Assembly: GCA_964507185.1 (NCBI GenBank)
Contig: CAZDOY010000012.1
Coordinates: forward strand, 1-64,000
From: CAVRTJ01 sp964507185
Lineage (GTDB): Bacteria; Acidobacteriota; UBA4820; DSQY01
Length of the DNA: 64,000 nt
Direction: 5' to 3'
Shown here piece by piece: positions 36,054-45,213 of this stretch. The notes beneath the pieces were generated by a model. It was given only the letters and a program-made list of their open reading frames with translations. It made no database searches and was not told where the DNA came from. Each line of letters starts with the position of its first letter. Within the stretch, counting starts at the first letter, position 1. The translations under genes were made by a program, and so were the position numbers.

Positions 36054-36932
36054 CTAATTCGGTTCCACGACGGGGCGGAAGCCTTCGCCGAGTACCTCGT
36101 TGGCTTCGGTGATGACGACGAAGGCCTTGGGGTCGATGTCGCCGATGATCCGCTTCAAACGGCTGATCTGGGATCTCGCAACGACGACGTAGAGCACCTC
36201 CCGCGGCTTTTCGGTGTAACCGCCGCGCCCCTGGAGCAGGGTGACGCCCCGCCCCACTTCGCTCAGGATGGCCTGCCGTATTTCGTCCATCTCCTCCGAG
36301 ATGACCATCAGGGCACGGGCGAAGCTCAAGCCTTCCTGAACGGTGTCGATGACGCGGCTGGAAATGTAGTTCACGATGAGGGCGTACAGGACGGGCACGA
36401 GACCGACGACCGGAATGGCCAGCAGAAGAATGGCCGTATTACTCCACAGGAAGACCTGGCCGAATGGGATGCGCCAGTAGCGGTGGGTGAGCTGGGCCAC
36501 GATGTCGGTCCCGCCCGTCGTGCCGCGCCCCCTCAGGACCATCCCGATGCCCACGCCGTCTACGAGCCCGCCGAAGAGCGTATAGATCAGGGGGTCGCCG
36601 CTCACCGGTGGAAGCACGCCGGTCAAAAGGTCGATGGCGACCGACATTACGACCACCGCGAAAATGGTTCGCCACAGGACCCGAAGCCCCCCACCCCACC
36701 TGATGCCTGCGAGAAGCAGGGGAATGTTGATCAGGAGCACGGCGGTCCCGATGGGCCAGCGCCACAGAAAGTGGCCGAGCATGGCGATGCCCGTTGCGCC
36801 CGAAGCGATAACCTTGTTGGGCGTCAGAAACATGTCGACGCCGGCGGCGACAATGACCGCCCCGGCTGTGATCAGGACGTAGTCCTTGGCGATCCCGACT
36901 GCGGCCGCAAACCAGCTCTTGATTCGCGCCAT
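36054..36932 (-). CDS. YitT family membrane protein (DUF161 plus DUF2179)
   Basis: A 292-residue protein with five or six N-terminal membrane segments, including GRGTTGGTDIVAQL, the family's signature loop. A C-terminal cytoplasmic DUF2179 domain (VTLLQGRGGYTEKPREVLYVVV) is of the type thought to bind a nucleotide or act as a sensor. Function is unknown in most bacteria. The second ATG (36932) is chosen because GGGAGGG sits just upstream. Confidence 0.9.
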   Translation of the reverse strand: MARIKSWFAAAVGIAKDYVLITAGAVIVAAGVDMFLTPNKVIASGATGIAMLGHFLWRWPIGTAVLLINIPLLLAGIRWGGGLRVLWRTIFAVVVMSVAIDLLTGVLPPVSGDPLIYTLFGGLVDGVGIGMVLRGRGTTGGTDIVAQLTHRYWRIPFGQVFLWSNTAILLLAIPVVGLVPVLYALIVNYISSRVIDTVQEGLSFARALMVISEEMDEIRQAILSEVGRGVTLLQGRGGYTEKPREVLYVVVARSQISRLKRIIGDIDPKAFVVITEANEVLGEGFRPVVEPN

Positions 36933-37177
36933 CTGCCCTCCCCTGCGCACCGCGAACGTCCTCCCGCGGAGATGTCTGGGAAAGCCCGGTCAAGGTGAGG
37001 TCTTGCTCTTTGTCCGCCGCTCAGGGACCCGGCCGGTCAAACGCGCCGGAGTGCGGTTCAATCGCAAGCACCGTGAGGCCTTCCGAGGATACTAACTATA
37101 CTGCCTCGGGATGAGGAAGTCATCCTCAGCGGGAACCGAAGGGTGGGGGATTCGGGGGCGGCCGCAGGAGGGGCGCT

Positions 37178-37825
37178 TCACCACGCTTCGGGCAGGGTCA
37201 ACGCGAGGAGGATCTGGCCCAGGGTCCGGTAAAAGCGTATACGTGCGCTGCGCCGAAGGCACTCCGCGAAGGACGGAACCCAGAGAGCTACGTGGTTTTC
37301 CCAGAAGCGCGAGTAGGTGCTTTCGCTCTTGGTGCCTTCGATAATGCCCGCACTCAGGTACGCCAGAAATCTCATTTCAACGCCCAGGTGGTCTGCGGGC
37401 GCTCCCGGAGCGTCTGCCCGGCCGTATCCCGCTTCCCGGTATGCGTCCAGAACGTGCTGGCGAAGTGTCCCTCCGGCGGGTGCGATGCTTCGTCTCCATG
37501 CCGATTCGCAGGGCTTGCACGGCGCCGTGTCGCCCGCGGCGAAGAGTCGTCTATATTCCGCCTTGTAGGTGGCGAGGGACGCCCCGCCGGCCAGGAGCGC
37601 CAGCTCGTTCATGAGAGTCCTCGTCGAGAGCCGGAGGCCCGGAAGCGGTCGCTGGCTAGCCATCGCCGCCAGGAATTCGTCGTCTGGAGGCGTGAGAAGG
37701 ACCAGCGATACGATGTGGGCCAGATTGCCGGCCGTCACCTGGTCTTCGGTGTCTCCCGGCACGCACGTCAGGCGAAGGAGTTCGCCGGGGCCGTGGTCTA
37801 CTTGCGTTCCGGGTGTGCTTTTCAT
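37178..37825 (-). CDS. TorD/DmsD-like redox enzyme maturation chaperone
   Basis: A 215-residue helical cytosolic protein. The TorD features are an EYRRLF block, CKPCESAWR in the middle (family PxES) and DHLGVEMRFLAYLS near 155. These chaperones bind the Tat leader and aid cofactor loading of molybdoenzymes of the DMSO reductase family. No such enzyme is adjacent, so its client lies elsewhere. The ATG at 37825 is chosen from the clear start of homologous sequence; the open frame continues 128 codons upstream but those look non-coding. Confidence 0.8.
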   Translation of the reverse strand: MKSTPGTQVDHGPGELLRLTCVPGDTEDQVTAGNLAHIVSLVLLTPPDDEFLAAMASQRPLPGLRLSTRTLMNELALLAGGASLATYKAEYRRLFAAGDTAPCKPCESAWRRSIAPAGGTLRQHVLDAYREAGYGRADAPGAPADHLGVEMRFLAYLSAGIIEGTKSESTYSRFWENHVALWVPSFAECLRRSARIRFYRTLGQILLALTLPEAW

Positions 37826-38208
37826 CGGCGCCTTCTTCTCTGTCCAGGTGCAAGCCGCCGCGTGACGATGGCGGGCCTGTTCGCCCGGCCCGGCCGCCAT
37901 GAGCGCCGGGTTCGGTTTCCGTGTGCCGTTTGACCGGCAAGGTGTTGGGCGGCCTTCCCTGTTGTGCGTAGAAGACGCCGTGTGCAGGCCCACTATGGCA
38001 TGAACAGTGGCCGAAAAGAGGCCTAAAACCACGTCAATACGAATAGCGGGGCATATGCCCCTCGCGTGCGATGTCACGCCTCCAGCAATGGTGTATGCGC
38101 GTAGTGTTCGGTGTAGACTCCAAGTCCCACAGGTATCCTTCCAGCCTTGCGGTGGCGTTGGCGGCAGGTGGCCTCCGTGGATCGGCCCGGTTGATGAGGA
38201 GGCCCCCA
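37826..38208. other. divergent intergenic region
   Basis: 383 bp between the TorD-like gene (-) and the small thioredoxin (+). It holds a perfect 14-base palindrome GGGGCATATGCCCC at 38048-38061, a candidate regulator site. No consensus promoter or tRNA was found. Confidence 0.5.
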
Positions 38209-38466
38209 ATGATGAAGATCGTCGTTGCAGGCCACGGATGCAGGGCGTGCGAGGACCTCATGATGCGCGTCAAGCGTATCGTCGGCGAGCTCAGGATCGA
38301 CGCGGAAGTCACGGACATGGGCGATCCGGAATCCATGGCCGGCGCCGGGATCAGCAGGACGCCCGCGCTCATTGTCGACGGCACTCTCATCTCGCAGGGC
38401 GCGATCCCGACCGATAATCTCCTGCGCGACTGGCTGGCCCGCGCCGCACGCCACGAACTGCCCTGA
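38209..38466 (+). CDS. small thioredoxin-family CxxC protein
   Basis: An 85-residue thioredoxin_3 type protein with GHGCRACEDL at the N-terminus (CxxC) and the cis-Pro block ISRTPALIVDG. It is a paralogue of the protein at 47230-47481. Likely a small thiol-disulfide carrier; such proteins often accompany metal or arsenic genes. The next gene is a cation diffusion facilitator, which fits a metal link, though the spacing is 182 bp. SD GAGGAGG precedes two tandem ATGs. Confidence 0.85.
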   Translation: MMKIVVAGHGCRACEDLMMRVKRIVGELRIDAEVTDMGDPESMAGAGISRTPALIVDGTLISQGAIPTDNLLRDWLARAARHELP

Positions 38467-38481
38467 GCGCAGCTTGCGCTC
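38465..38481. terminator. small hairpin at the thioredoxin stop
   Basis: GAGCGCA and TGCGCTC (38465-38471, 38475-38481) pair perfectly around GCT, overlapping the stop codon. No T-run follows. Confidence 0.35.
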
Positions 38482-38648
38482 CCCGCGCCCGGATGGTTCC
38501 ACACGTTTCACACCTCACTTTGTCCCCCCTTGCCCGGCGTACCATTCATGCCTTTGCCGCCAGGTGCGGTAAGCTATGTGAGAGACGGCCGCGACGGAAG
38601 AAGTTTTCCGTTGGCGGCTTGAAACCGCGGGACACGAACGGGGCGTTC

Positions 38649-39572
38649 ATGCCGCACCACGATCACGTATCGGAATTATCCGGAGACGGCCAGGATTTGC
38701 GCTTGTGGATCAGCGTCTTCCTCAACGTGGGCATTACGGCGGGCGAGATCGTCGCCGGCCTTCTGGCCGGCAGCCTCGCCCTCCTGGCCGACGCCCTCCA
38801 CAACCTCAGTGACGTCGGCGCCCTCGTCCTCGCCATCGTCGCCCGCCGCCTCGGGCGTCGCCCGCCCAGCGCCCGGCATACCTACGGCCTCAAGCGATGG
38901 GAGGTCATTTCCGCCCTCGTGAACGCGAGCGTCCTCTTTCTGGTGACGGGCTTCATCGCCAAGGAGGCCTTCGTCCGCATCCTGCATCCCAGGCCGGTCA
39001 AGGCCGATATCATGCTGTGGGCCGCGATCGCGGCTTTCGTGGTCAACATGGCGGCTGTCCTTCTTCTCAGGAAACACGGCGAGGACGACCTTAATGTGAA
39101 GAGCGCGTTTCTGCACATGCTGCAGGACGCCCTGGCATCCCTTGCGGTGGTGGGTGCGGCCCTCTTCGCGAACACATCCGTGGGGCCGTACCTTGACCCC
39201 ATCGCGTCTCTGGTGGTTGGCTTCGCCGTCCTGTACAGCGCCTTTTCCATCGTAGTGGAGTCCCTGTCTATCGTGACCGAGGCGGTTCCGCGAGGCATCG
39301 ACCTGAAGACGCTCGTGGACAGCGTGGATTCGCGCTTCGAACCCGCGCGCATACACCACGTCCACGTGTGGGAAGTGGGACCGGGGCAGAGGATGCTCAC
39401 GGCACACCTTACGGTTCCCGACATCAGCGTGGCTGCGTCGGAGGACCTGTTTTTCGCGATCCGCGCCTTTCTCGAAAAGGAATGGTCCATCGGCCACGTG
39501 ACGCTTCAACCGGAAACGAACGGCTGTCAGGACGACAGGAGAACATCCGATCCCCCGGGCGGCCTCACGTGA
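38649..39572 (+). CDS. cation diffusion facilitator, CzcD-like metal exporter
   Basis: A 307-residue inner-membrane H+-coupled exporter for Zn, Co, Cd or similar. There are six membrane segments, and metal-site motifs HNLSDVG in helix 2 and HMLQDALAS in helix 5 supply the His and Asp ligands of CzcD proteins. The C-terminal cytosolic domain contains IHHVHVWEVGPGQ. The N-terminus has a few His residues (MPHHDH). No clear ribosome site, so the start is less sure. Confidence 0.92.
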   Translation: MPHHDHVSELSGDGQDLRLWISVFLNVGITAGEIVAGLLAGSLALLADALHNLSDVGALVLAIVARRLGRRPPSARHTYGLKRWEVISALVNASVLFLVTGFIAKEAFVRILHPRPVKADIMLWAAIAAFVVNMAAVLLLRKHGEDDLNVKSAFLHMLQDALASLAVVGAALFANTSVGPYLDPIASLVVGFAVLYSAFSIVVESLSIVTEAVPRGIDLKTLVDSVDSRFEPARIHHVHVWEVGPGQRMLTAHLTVPDISVAASEDLFFAIRAFLEKEWSIGHVTLQPETNGCQDDRRTSDPPGGLT

Positions 39573-39666
39573 TGGTGTTCGGAGGTCCCGCGGACGTTCC
39601 GCCCCATTTTGTCTGATCCGCGCGCATTAGATGCCCAAGGCGGGAAAAAAATAGGAGGATTTCTCG

Positions 39667-40188
39667 ATGAAGAGAGCAATGGTCATCATTCTGATCTCCG
39701 GACTGGCCGTGGCGGCTGCGGCCCGGTCTGGTGCCGCCAGGAAGCCCGCTGACGGGCAGAACACGTGGAGCAAGGAGCAGGCGAAGCCCGCCGCTTCGAA
39801 GAAGGCCGAGGCAGAGAAGAAGGCCTCTGAAAAACCGGCGCCGCCAAAGGAAGTCACTACGCCGTCGGGCCTGAAGTACATCGATCTCAAGGTCGGGCAG
39901 GGCGCACAGCCGAAGAAGGGGCAGACCGTCCTGGTGAACTACACGGGGTGGCTCGAAAACGGGACGAAGTTCGACAGCTCCTACGACCGTGGCAAGCCCA
40001 TCGAGTTCAAGCTCGGAGAGGGCATGGTCATCAAGGGCTGGGACGAGGGAATAGCCACCATGCGCGTCGGCGGGAAACGCCGTCTCATCATCCCGGGCGA
40101 CCTGGCATACGGCCAGCGCGGCTATCCCGGAGTCATCCCGCCGAACGCCACGCTCATCTTCGAGGTCGAACTCGTAGGCATCAAGTGA
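39667..40188 (+). CDS. exported FKBP-type peptidyl-prolyl isomerase
   Basis: A 173-residue precursor with a signal peptide (LISGLAVAAAARS) and a Lys/Ala-rich spacer. A C-terminal FKBP domain carries VLVNYTGWLENGTKFDSSYDR, GWDEGIATM and the IPGDLAYGQRGY and IPPNATLIFEVEL blocks. It should speed proline isomerisation of periplasmic or outer-membrane proteins. A strong AGGAGG precedes the ATG. A terminator follows. Confidence 0.95.
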   Translation: MKRAMVIILISGLAVAAAARSGAARKPADGQNTWSKEQAKPAASKKAEAEKKASEKPAPPKEVTTPSGLKYIDLKVGQGAQPKKGQTVLVNYTGWLENGTKFDSSYDRGKPIEFKLGEGMVIKGWDEGIATMRVGGKRRLIIPGDLAYGQRGYPGVIPPNATLIFEVELVGIK

Positions 40189-40212
40189 GGCCGACGGAAA
40201 ATAGCCACCATG

Positions 40213-40244
40213 CAAGGCCGTCCTCGGACGGCCTTGTTTTTTTT
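40213..40244 (+). terminator. Rho-independent terminator
   Basis: CAAGGCCGTC pairs perfectly with GACGGCCTTG around a CTCG loop, followed by eight T (40237-40244). It ends FKBP transcription; the next gene's -35 starts at the T-run. Confidence 0.93.
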
Positions 40245-40272
40245 GACGGGCCCGCACCGGATTGGCTACAAT
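40243..40272 (+). promoter_or_regulatory. promoter for the exporter operon (leaderless arrangement)
   Basis: TTGACG (40243-40248) and TACAAT (40267-40272) are 18 bp apart. The expected transcription start falls at 40278-40279, which is the ATG of the adaptor gene, and no ribosome site is seen. Confidence 0.65.
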
Positions 40273-40278
40273 CGCGGC

Positions 40279-41424
40279 ATGAAGAGAATGCCCAGGTGGT
40301 CGATCGTTCTGATCGTGGCGGTGGCCGGCGCGGTCGTGCTCCGGTTCACGCTTTTTCGCCCGGAGCCGATTCCAGTCCAGGCGGCCAGGGCCTCCCTGGG
40401 CGTGGTTGAGGAAACCATCACCAACACGAGGGCCGGGACGGTCAAGGTGCGGGAGCGCTCCAAACTCTCGCCCCAGATAGGGGGGCGGGTGGTGGCGTTG
40501 CCGTTCGCCAAGGGTGATCACGTCAAAGAGGGCGCGCTTCTGCTCAAGCTCGATGATTCGGTCCAGCGCGCCCGGCTCAGTCTGGCCGAGGACCAGTTGA
40601 AGACGGCCGGGGCCAAAGCCCGGGAGGCCTGCCTGGCGGCCGAACTGTCTGAGAAGGAGTGGAAGCGGGGACTCGCTCTCGAGAAGGACGGGATCACCAG
40701 CCGACAATCACTGGACGCGTTGGAAAGCTCGAAGGAACAGACGGCGGCCGCCTGCCGGGCAGCCGGGGCGATGCTCGAACAGGCCCGGTCTCAAGTCCGG
40801 CTGGCCCGCGCCGAGCTGGCGTTGACGGAAGTGCGCGCGCCTTTCTCGGGGGTGCTCGCCGACCGTTCGACGGAAATCGGAGAGTGGATCACGCCGGCGC
40901 CACCGGGAGTTCCGATCCCGCCCGTCCTCGACCTTCTGTCTCCCTCCTCCGCTTACATCAGCGCGCCCATCGATGAAGTCGATTCGATACGGGTCCGTCC
41001 CGGACAGGAGGTCCGCATCACGGTCGATTCCATGCCGGGGCGCCATTTCGAAGGCAGGGTCGTGCGCGTCGCCCCCTACGTGAAGGACGTTCAGGAACAG
41101 AACCGGACGGTTGAAGTGGAAGCCTCCTTCGGGCCTCCCGCCGCGGCCGGGGGGATCCTTCCCGGAACCTCGGCCGACGTGGAGATCATCCTTTCACGGA
41201 AGGATGACGCCCTCCGCGTTCCCACGGCGGCCGTGGCCGAGGGGGACAAGGTGCTGGTTGTGGAGGACGGGAGGCTGGCTGAAAAGACCATCAAGAAGGG
41301 CCTGCAGAACTGGCAGTACACCCAGGTGCTGGCCGGCCTCAAGGCGGGCGACCTGGTCGTGACGGCCCGGGATTCGACCGCTGTCAAGCCCGGCGCAAGG
41401 GTCACCGCCCGAGTGCAGCCGTGA
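40279..41424 (+). CDS. MacA/HlyD-like periplasmic adaptor
   Basis: A 381-residue membrane-fusion protein with an N-terminal anchor (WSIVLIVAVAGAVVLRF) and split lipoyl halves (KLSPQIGGRVV and EVRAPFSGVLADRSTEIGEW). A coiled-coil hairpin lies between them and beta-barrel domains follow. It links the ABC exporter encoded by the next three genes to an outer-membrane channel. It probably has no 5' leader. Confidence 0.9.
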   Translation: MKRMPRWSIVLIVAVAGAVVLRFTLFRPEPIPVQAARASLGVVEETITNTRAGTVKVRERSKLSPQIGGRVVALPFAKGDHVKEGALLLKLDDSVQRARLSLAEDQLKTAGAKAREACLAAELSEKEWKRGLALEKDGITSRQSLDALESSKEQTAAACRAAGAMLEQARSQVRLARAELALTEVRAPFSGVLADRSTEIGEWITPAPPGVPIPPVLDLLSPSSAYISAPIDEVDSIRVRPGQEVRITVDSMPGRHFEGRVVRVAPYVKDVQEQNRTVEVEASFGPPAAAGGILPGTSADVEIILSRKDDALRVPTAAVAEGDKVLVVEDGRLAEKTIKKGLQNWQYTQVLAGLKAGDLVVTARDSTAVKPGARVTARVQP

Positions 41425-42110
41425 TCGCCCTCGAAAACGTCTGGCGCGTGTACCAGGTCGGCGACGCGGAGGTCAACGCTCTCAAGGATGTCAATCTCAC
41501 GATCCGCGAGGGGGAACACGTGGCGCTCGTGGGGCCTTCTGGGTCGGGAAAGTCCACCCTGTTGCACATCGTGGGGTGCCTCGACCGGCCGACACGGGGA
41601 CGTTATATCTTCGATGACCGGGATGCGAACGCACTCAACGAAGCGGAACGATCAAGCCTTCGGCAGCATCGCATCGGCTTCGTCTTCCAGTTCTTTCATC
41701 TGCTCGCGAGGTTGACGGCGTTGGGGAACGTCGAATTGCCCATGCTGTTCGCAGGTGTTTCGAGCGAGGAACGGCGGGCAAAAGCCCTCCGGGCTCTGGA
41801 ATCCGTCGGCCTGGCGCGGCGTGCCCAGCATCGGCCGGACCAGCTCTCCGGAGGCGAGAGACAGCGTGTGGCCATCGCACGCGCGGTGGTCATGGGACCG
41901 TCCGTCCTTCTCGCGGACGAGCCGACCGGGAACCTGGACAGGACTTCGGCGCTCGAGGTTATGGACCTGCTGGAGGCCATGAACGCGCGGGGACTCACGC
42001 TGGTGGTCGTGACGCACGATCCTGCCATCGCGGAGCGCGCCAGGCGCGTGGTGCGCATGTCCGACGGCGAGGTCGTGCCGGAGGACGGTAAGGGAGCGGC
42101 GGGAGGCTGA
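41421..42110 (+). CDS. MacB/LolD-type ABC transporter ATPase
   Basis: A 229-residue nucleotide-binding subunit: Walker A GPSGSGKST near 36, signature LSGGERQRVAIARA near 139, Walker B VLLADEPTGNLD and a following H-loop (VVTHDP). The MacB-like ABC subfamily is usual beside FtsX-type permeases. It starts at GTG within GTGA, overlapping the adaptor stop by four bases, so translation is coupled. Confidence 0.95.
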   Translation: MIALENVWRVYQVGDAEVNALKDVNLTIREGEHVALVGPSGSGKSTLLHIVGCLDRPTRGRYIFDDRDANALNEAERSSLRQHRIGFVFQFFHLLARLTALGNVELPMLFAGVSSEERRAKALRALESVGLARRAQHRPDQLSGGERQRVAIARAVVMGPSVLLADEPTGNLDRTSALEVMDLLEAMNARGLTLVVVTHDPAIAERARRVVRMSDGEVVPEDGKGAAGG

Positions 42111-42146
42111 GGCAAGGGCGGCAGGAGAACGTTCCGGAGCAGATTC

Positions 42147-43346
42147 ATGAACCCCCTCGATGTTGTTCGATTCGCGGCCGGCGCCCTGTCGGGTCACCGG
42201 CTCAGGACGGCCCTTTCCATATCCGGCGTCGCGGTGGGCGTCGCGGCCGTCGTGGCCCTGACGGCCATGGGGGAGGGCGCCCGGCGCTACGTCACGCAGG
42301 AGTTCACGGCGCTCGGTTCGAACCTGCTCATCCTGATTCCCGGCAAGGTCGAGACGACCGGGGCTGCGCCTTTCGGAGGTGTCACACACGACCTGACGCT
42401 GGCGGACTACCAGGCCGTCGTCACGCGGGTGCCCATGGTTCGGATGGCGGCGCCCATGGCCGTCGGCAACGAAACCGTGCAGTTCGGCGATCGGGGCCGT
42501 TCCGTGCCCGTCCTGGGTACCACGTCTCAGTTTCTCACCGTCCGGCACCTGCAGATGGGGTCCGGGCGCTTTCTCCCACCCAGGGACCCGGAGGCGGGCG
42601 GCAACGAGATGGTGCTCGGCGTCAAGGTGGCGAGGGAGCTGTTCGGTTCGGAAAGTCCGCTCGGGCACGTCGTTCGCATGGGTGCATGGCGGTTCCGTGT
42701 CGTGGGCATTCTGGCCCCCAGGGGGCGCTCACTGGGCTTCGACATGGACGATGCGGTGATGATTCCCGTGCAGACGGTCATGAGCGCTTTCGACCGGAAC
42801 AGCCTTTTCCGCATACTCATAGAGGTGCGCTCGCGCGGCGAGATGGATGCCGCAAAGGCGGCGGTTCTCAAGCTCATGAAAGAACGGCACCGGGCGGAGG
42901 ACGTGACTGTGATCACCCAGGACGCAGTTCTGTCCGCCTTCTCGGCGATTCTGCGGGCGCTCACCCTCGCGCTCGCAGGCATCGCAAGTATCTCCCTTGC
43001 GGTGGCGGGCGTGGGGATCATGAACCTCATGCTGGTGGCCGTGTCGGAGCGGCGCGCGGAAATCGGCCTGCTCAAGGCCCTGGGGGCGACGAACCGTCAG
43101 GTCCTTTCGACCTTTCTGGCGGAAGCCCTTCTTCTCTCTGCAACGGGAGGCCTCGCGGGCCTCGCATTCGGTTTCGCGGCCGTGCGGATTCTCGTCCACG
43201 TCTATCCCGAATTTCCCGCATCGCCCCCCGCCTGGGCCGTCGCGGCGTCGCTGGGCCTGGCGATCTTTGTGGGCGCAGGTTTCGGCCTCTGGCCGGCCTA
43301 CAGGGCCACCAGGCTCGACCCGGTCAACGCGCTCGTTCGGAGGTAG
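42147..43346 (+). CDS. MacB/FtsX-type ABC permease 1
   Basis: A 399-residue permease. One N-terminal membrane helix (LRTALSISGVAVGVAAVVAL) precedes a large periplasmic MacB-PCD domain. Three C-terminal helices follow, with the cytoplasmic segment ERRAEIGLLKALGATNRQV and ending RLDPVNALVRR. It pairs with the second permease as a likely heterodimer in a mechanotransmission-type exporter. Confidence 0.93.
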   Translation: MNPLDVVRFAAGALSGHRLRTALSISGVAVGVAAVVALTAMGEGARRYVTQEFTALGSNLLILIPGKVETTGAAPFGGVTHDLTLADYQAVVTRVPMVRMAAPMAVGNETVQFGDRGRSVPVLGTTSQFLTVRHLQMGSGRFLPPRDPEAGGNEMVLGVKVARELFGSESPLGHVVRMGAWRFRVVGILAPRGRSLGFDMDDAVMIPVQTVMSAFDRNSLFRILIEVRSRGEMDAAKAAVLKLMKERHRAEDVTVITQDAVLSAFSAILRALTLALAGIASISLAVAGVGIMNLMLVAVSERRAEIGLLKALGATNRQVLSTFLAEALLLSATGGLAGLAFGFAAVRILVHVYPEFPASPPAWAVAASLGLAIFVGAGFGLWPAYRATRLDPVNALVRR

Positions 43347-43347
43347 G

Positions 43348-44550
43348 ATGAAACTCCTCGACCTGGCACAGTTCGTTTCCGGTGCGCTCTACGGCCAGCG
43401 CCTTCGTTCGGTGCTGTCGGCGCTGGGCGTGGCCATCGGCGTCGCGGCGGTCGTCCTCCTGACATCCCTGGGAGAGGGCACCCGGTACTACATCGTGTCG
43501 CAGTTCACCCAGTTCGGGACGAGCCTCATCGGGATAAACCCTGGCAAGGTGAAGACGCTGGGCATCCCGGGCGTTTTCGGCGGCACGACCCACCGGCTCT
43601 CTATCGACGATGCCGAGTCCCTCCGTCACCTCCCCGACGTGGACGGCGTGGTGCCCGTGGTGATGGGGCAGGGGCGCGTGGAAGCCGGAATCCGCGGACG
43701 GAACGTCTACATCTACGGCGTGAATCACCAGGCTTCCAGGGTCTGGAAGTTTCCCGTGGCTCAGGGTTCTTTTCTCCCGGACATCGATCCCCACCGCCGC
43801 GGGTCCTTCGCGGTCCTGGGCCCCAAACTGGCCCGGGAAATAATGCCGGGCGAGTCGCCCCTCGGCAAGCGGGTCCGCATCGGGGGCGAGGGCTTCCTCG
43901 TGGTGGGCGTCATGGAACCGAAGGGGCAGTTCCTGGGCTTCGACCTGGACGACTCGGCCTACATCCCCGTGGCCAACGCCATGGACCTTTTCAACCTGAC
44001 CGAACTCAACGAGATAGACGTGCTGGCGTCCGGCACGGGGGCCATACCCTCGGTGGTGGACTCCATAAAGGGCGTTCTGACGGCCCGCCACAGGGGCAAT
44101 GACGACTTCACAATCACCACCCAGACGGAAATGCTGGACACCTTCGGCCGGGTGATCAGCATCATCACGGTCGCGGTCACCGCGATAGCGGCCATCTCCC
44201 TCTTCGTCGGCGCCATCGGCATCCTGACCATCATGTGGATCTCGGTCAACGAGAGGACCGGGGAGATCGGCCTCCTGAGGGCGCTGGGTGTCACAAGGAG
44301 TGGCGTGGAAATCCTGTTCCTCTCGGAAGCCGCCCTGCTCGCCCTGGCCGGAGGGCTCGGCGGACTCCTCGCGGGCTACGCGGCGGGCGCCGTGCTCGCC
44401 GCGGCCGTGCCGGGACTGCCCCTAAGGACGCCGCCCGAGGCCGCCGTGGCGGCGCTCGTCATGAGTCTGCTCGTGGGCGTAGCGAGTGGCTGGCTGCCTG
44501 CCCGGCGCGCCGCGAATCTCGATCCCGTCGAGGCCCTCCGGGCGGAATAG
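43348..44550 (+). CDS. MacB/FtsX-type ABC permease 2
   Basis: A 400-residue paralogue of permease 1 with the same plan: an N-terminal helix (LRSVLSALGVAIGVAAVVLL), periplasmic domain, three C-terminal helices, NERTGEIGLLRALGVTR and the NLDPVEALRAE end. The ATG is one base past the stop of permease 1, with GGAGGT inside it. Two distinct permeases with one ATPase and one adaptor define the exporter; no outer-membrane protein is encoded here. Confidence 0.93.
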   Translation: MKLLDLAQFVSGALYGQRLRSVLSALGVAIGVAAVVLLTSLGEGTRYYIVSQFTQFGTSLIGINPGKVKTLGIPGVFGGTTHRLSIDDAESLRHLPDVDGVVPVVMGQGRVEAGIRGRNVYIYGVNHQASRVWKFPVAQGSFLPDIDPHRRGSFAVLGPKLAREIMPGESPLGKRVRIGGEGFLVVGVMEPKGQFLGFDLDDSAYIPVANAMDLFNLTELNEIDVLASGTGAIPSVVDSIKGVLTARHRGNDDFTITTQTEMLDTFGRVISIITVAVTAIAAISLFVGAIGILTIMWISVNERTGEIGLLRALGVTRSGVEILFLSEAALLALAGGLGGLLAGYAAGAVLAAAVPGLPLRTPPEAAVAALVMSLLVGVASGWLPARRAANLDPVEALRAE

Positions 44551-44584
44551 AAAAGTTCCGCACGTTGAAGAAGCAAAGTATCCA

Positions 44585-45211
44585 CCGCAGAGGTGCCGAA
44601 GATGCGGAGAAAAACCGCTGACGAGTTGTGCTTTCGATCGCCAGCGGTCGCGCCGGTGCCTGCGGCACCTTCTGGACGGCCAAACCCGGGGCATCTCGTG
44701 AAGCTCAAGAAAGCGGTCCTTCGCTGGGGCTTCCCGGCTGCCACGGCTCCGGCCGTCCCGCGCTACGCGCCGCGACCTTGAGCAGAAATCCCGGGCAGGC
44801 TTCTTTCCCCACCCCTTAAAGAGAGCATCGACGGGAGCGGACCATCCGCTTTGTCGGCCTGCGGCGCCCGCATCCTCGACGTACACGAGTACGACTGCGG
44901 TGCGGCCGCCTTGTCCTTCGCGCGCCTGGCCCACTCGCGTCGAGATGCGGCTTCCGATGCAAGCATCGAAAGCCACCGGCAGCGTTCCAGCGAGCAGAAA
45001 AGTAAAAAGGGGAGAGGGCAGAGGAAAGGCGTCAGGCGGTATGCCTCGGGAGGGGCCGGGCGAGTTTTTCTACTGCAATCGTGCAGGTTCCGGCCAGCGC
45101 GACACCCAAGCTCTGAGTCCAGCTTTCAGGGGGTTGGACTTGGCGCGACCGTCGGTCGTCAAGGGCACAACTTCCCGACGGCTTTCTTCTGCGACCTCCG
45201 CGCCTCCGCGG
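44585..45211. repeat. 630-bp non-coding block with imperfect inverted ends
   Basis: 44585-44617 and 45179-45211 match as inverted copies at 23 of 33 positions, each a CCGCnGAGGnGC-type word resembling dispersed extragenic repeats of environmental bacteria. Inside, about 44869-44906 can fold into a 17-bp imperfect hairpin around GTACACGAGTAC. No convincing gene on either strand. It separates the exporter from repeat copy C. Confidence 0.6.
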
Positions 45212-45213
45212 TT

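Noticed and set aside
37826..38209. 128-codon N-terminal extension of the TorD-like gene
   Set aside because: The extension lacks protein-like composition and runs into the divergent promoter region; an ATG at 37825 has a ribosome site.
40050..40213. 14-base AATAGCCACCATGC repeated in fkpA and after it
   Set aside because: Only two short copies and no inverted or tandem structure; chance is sufficient.
44422..44976. 184-codon minus-strand frame in the 44.6-45.2 kb block
   Set aside because: It overlaps the end of permease 2 antisense and is Arg- and Ser-rich, as expected of repeat DNA read in frame.
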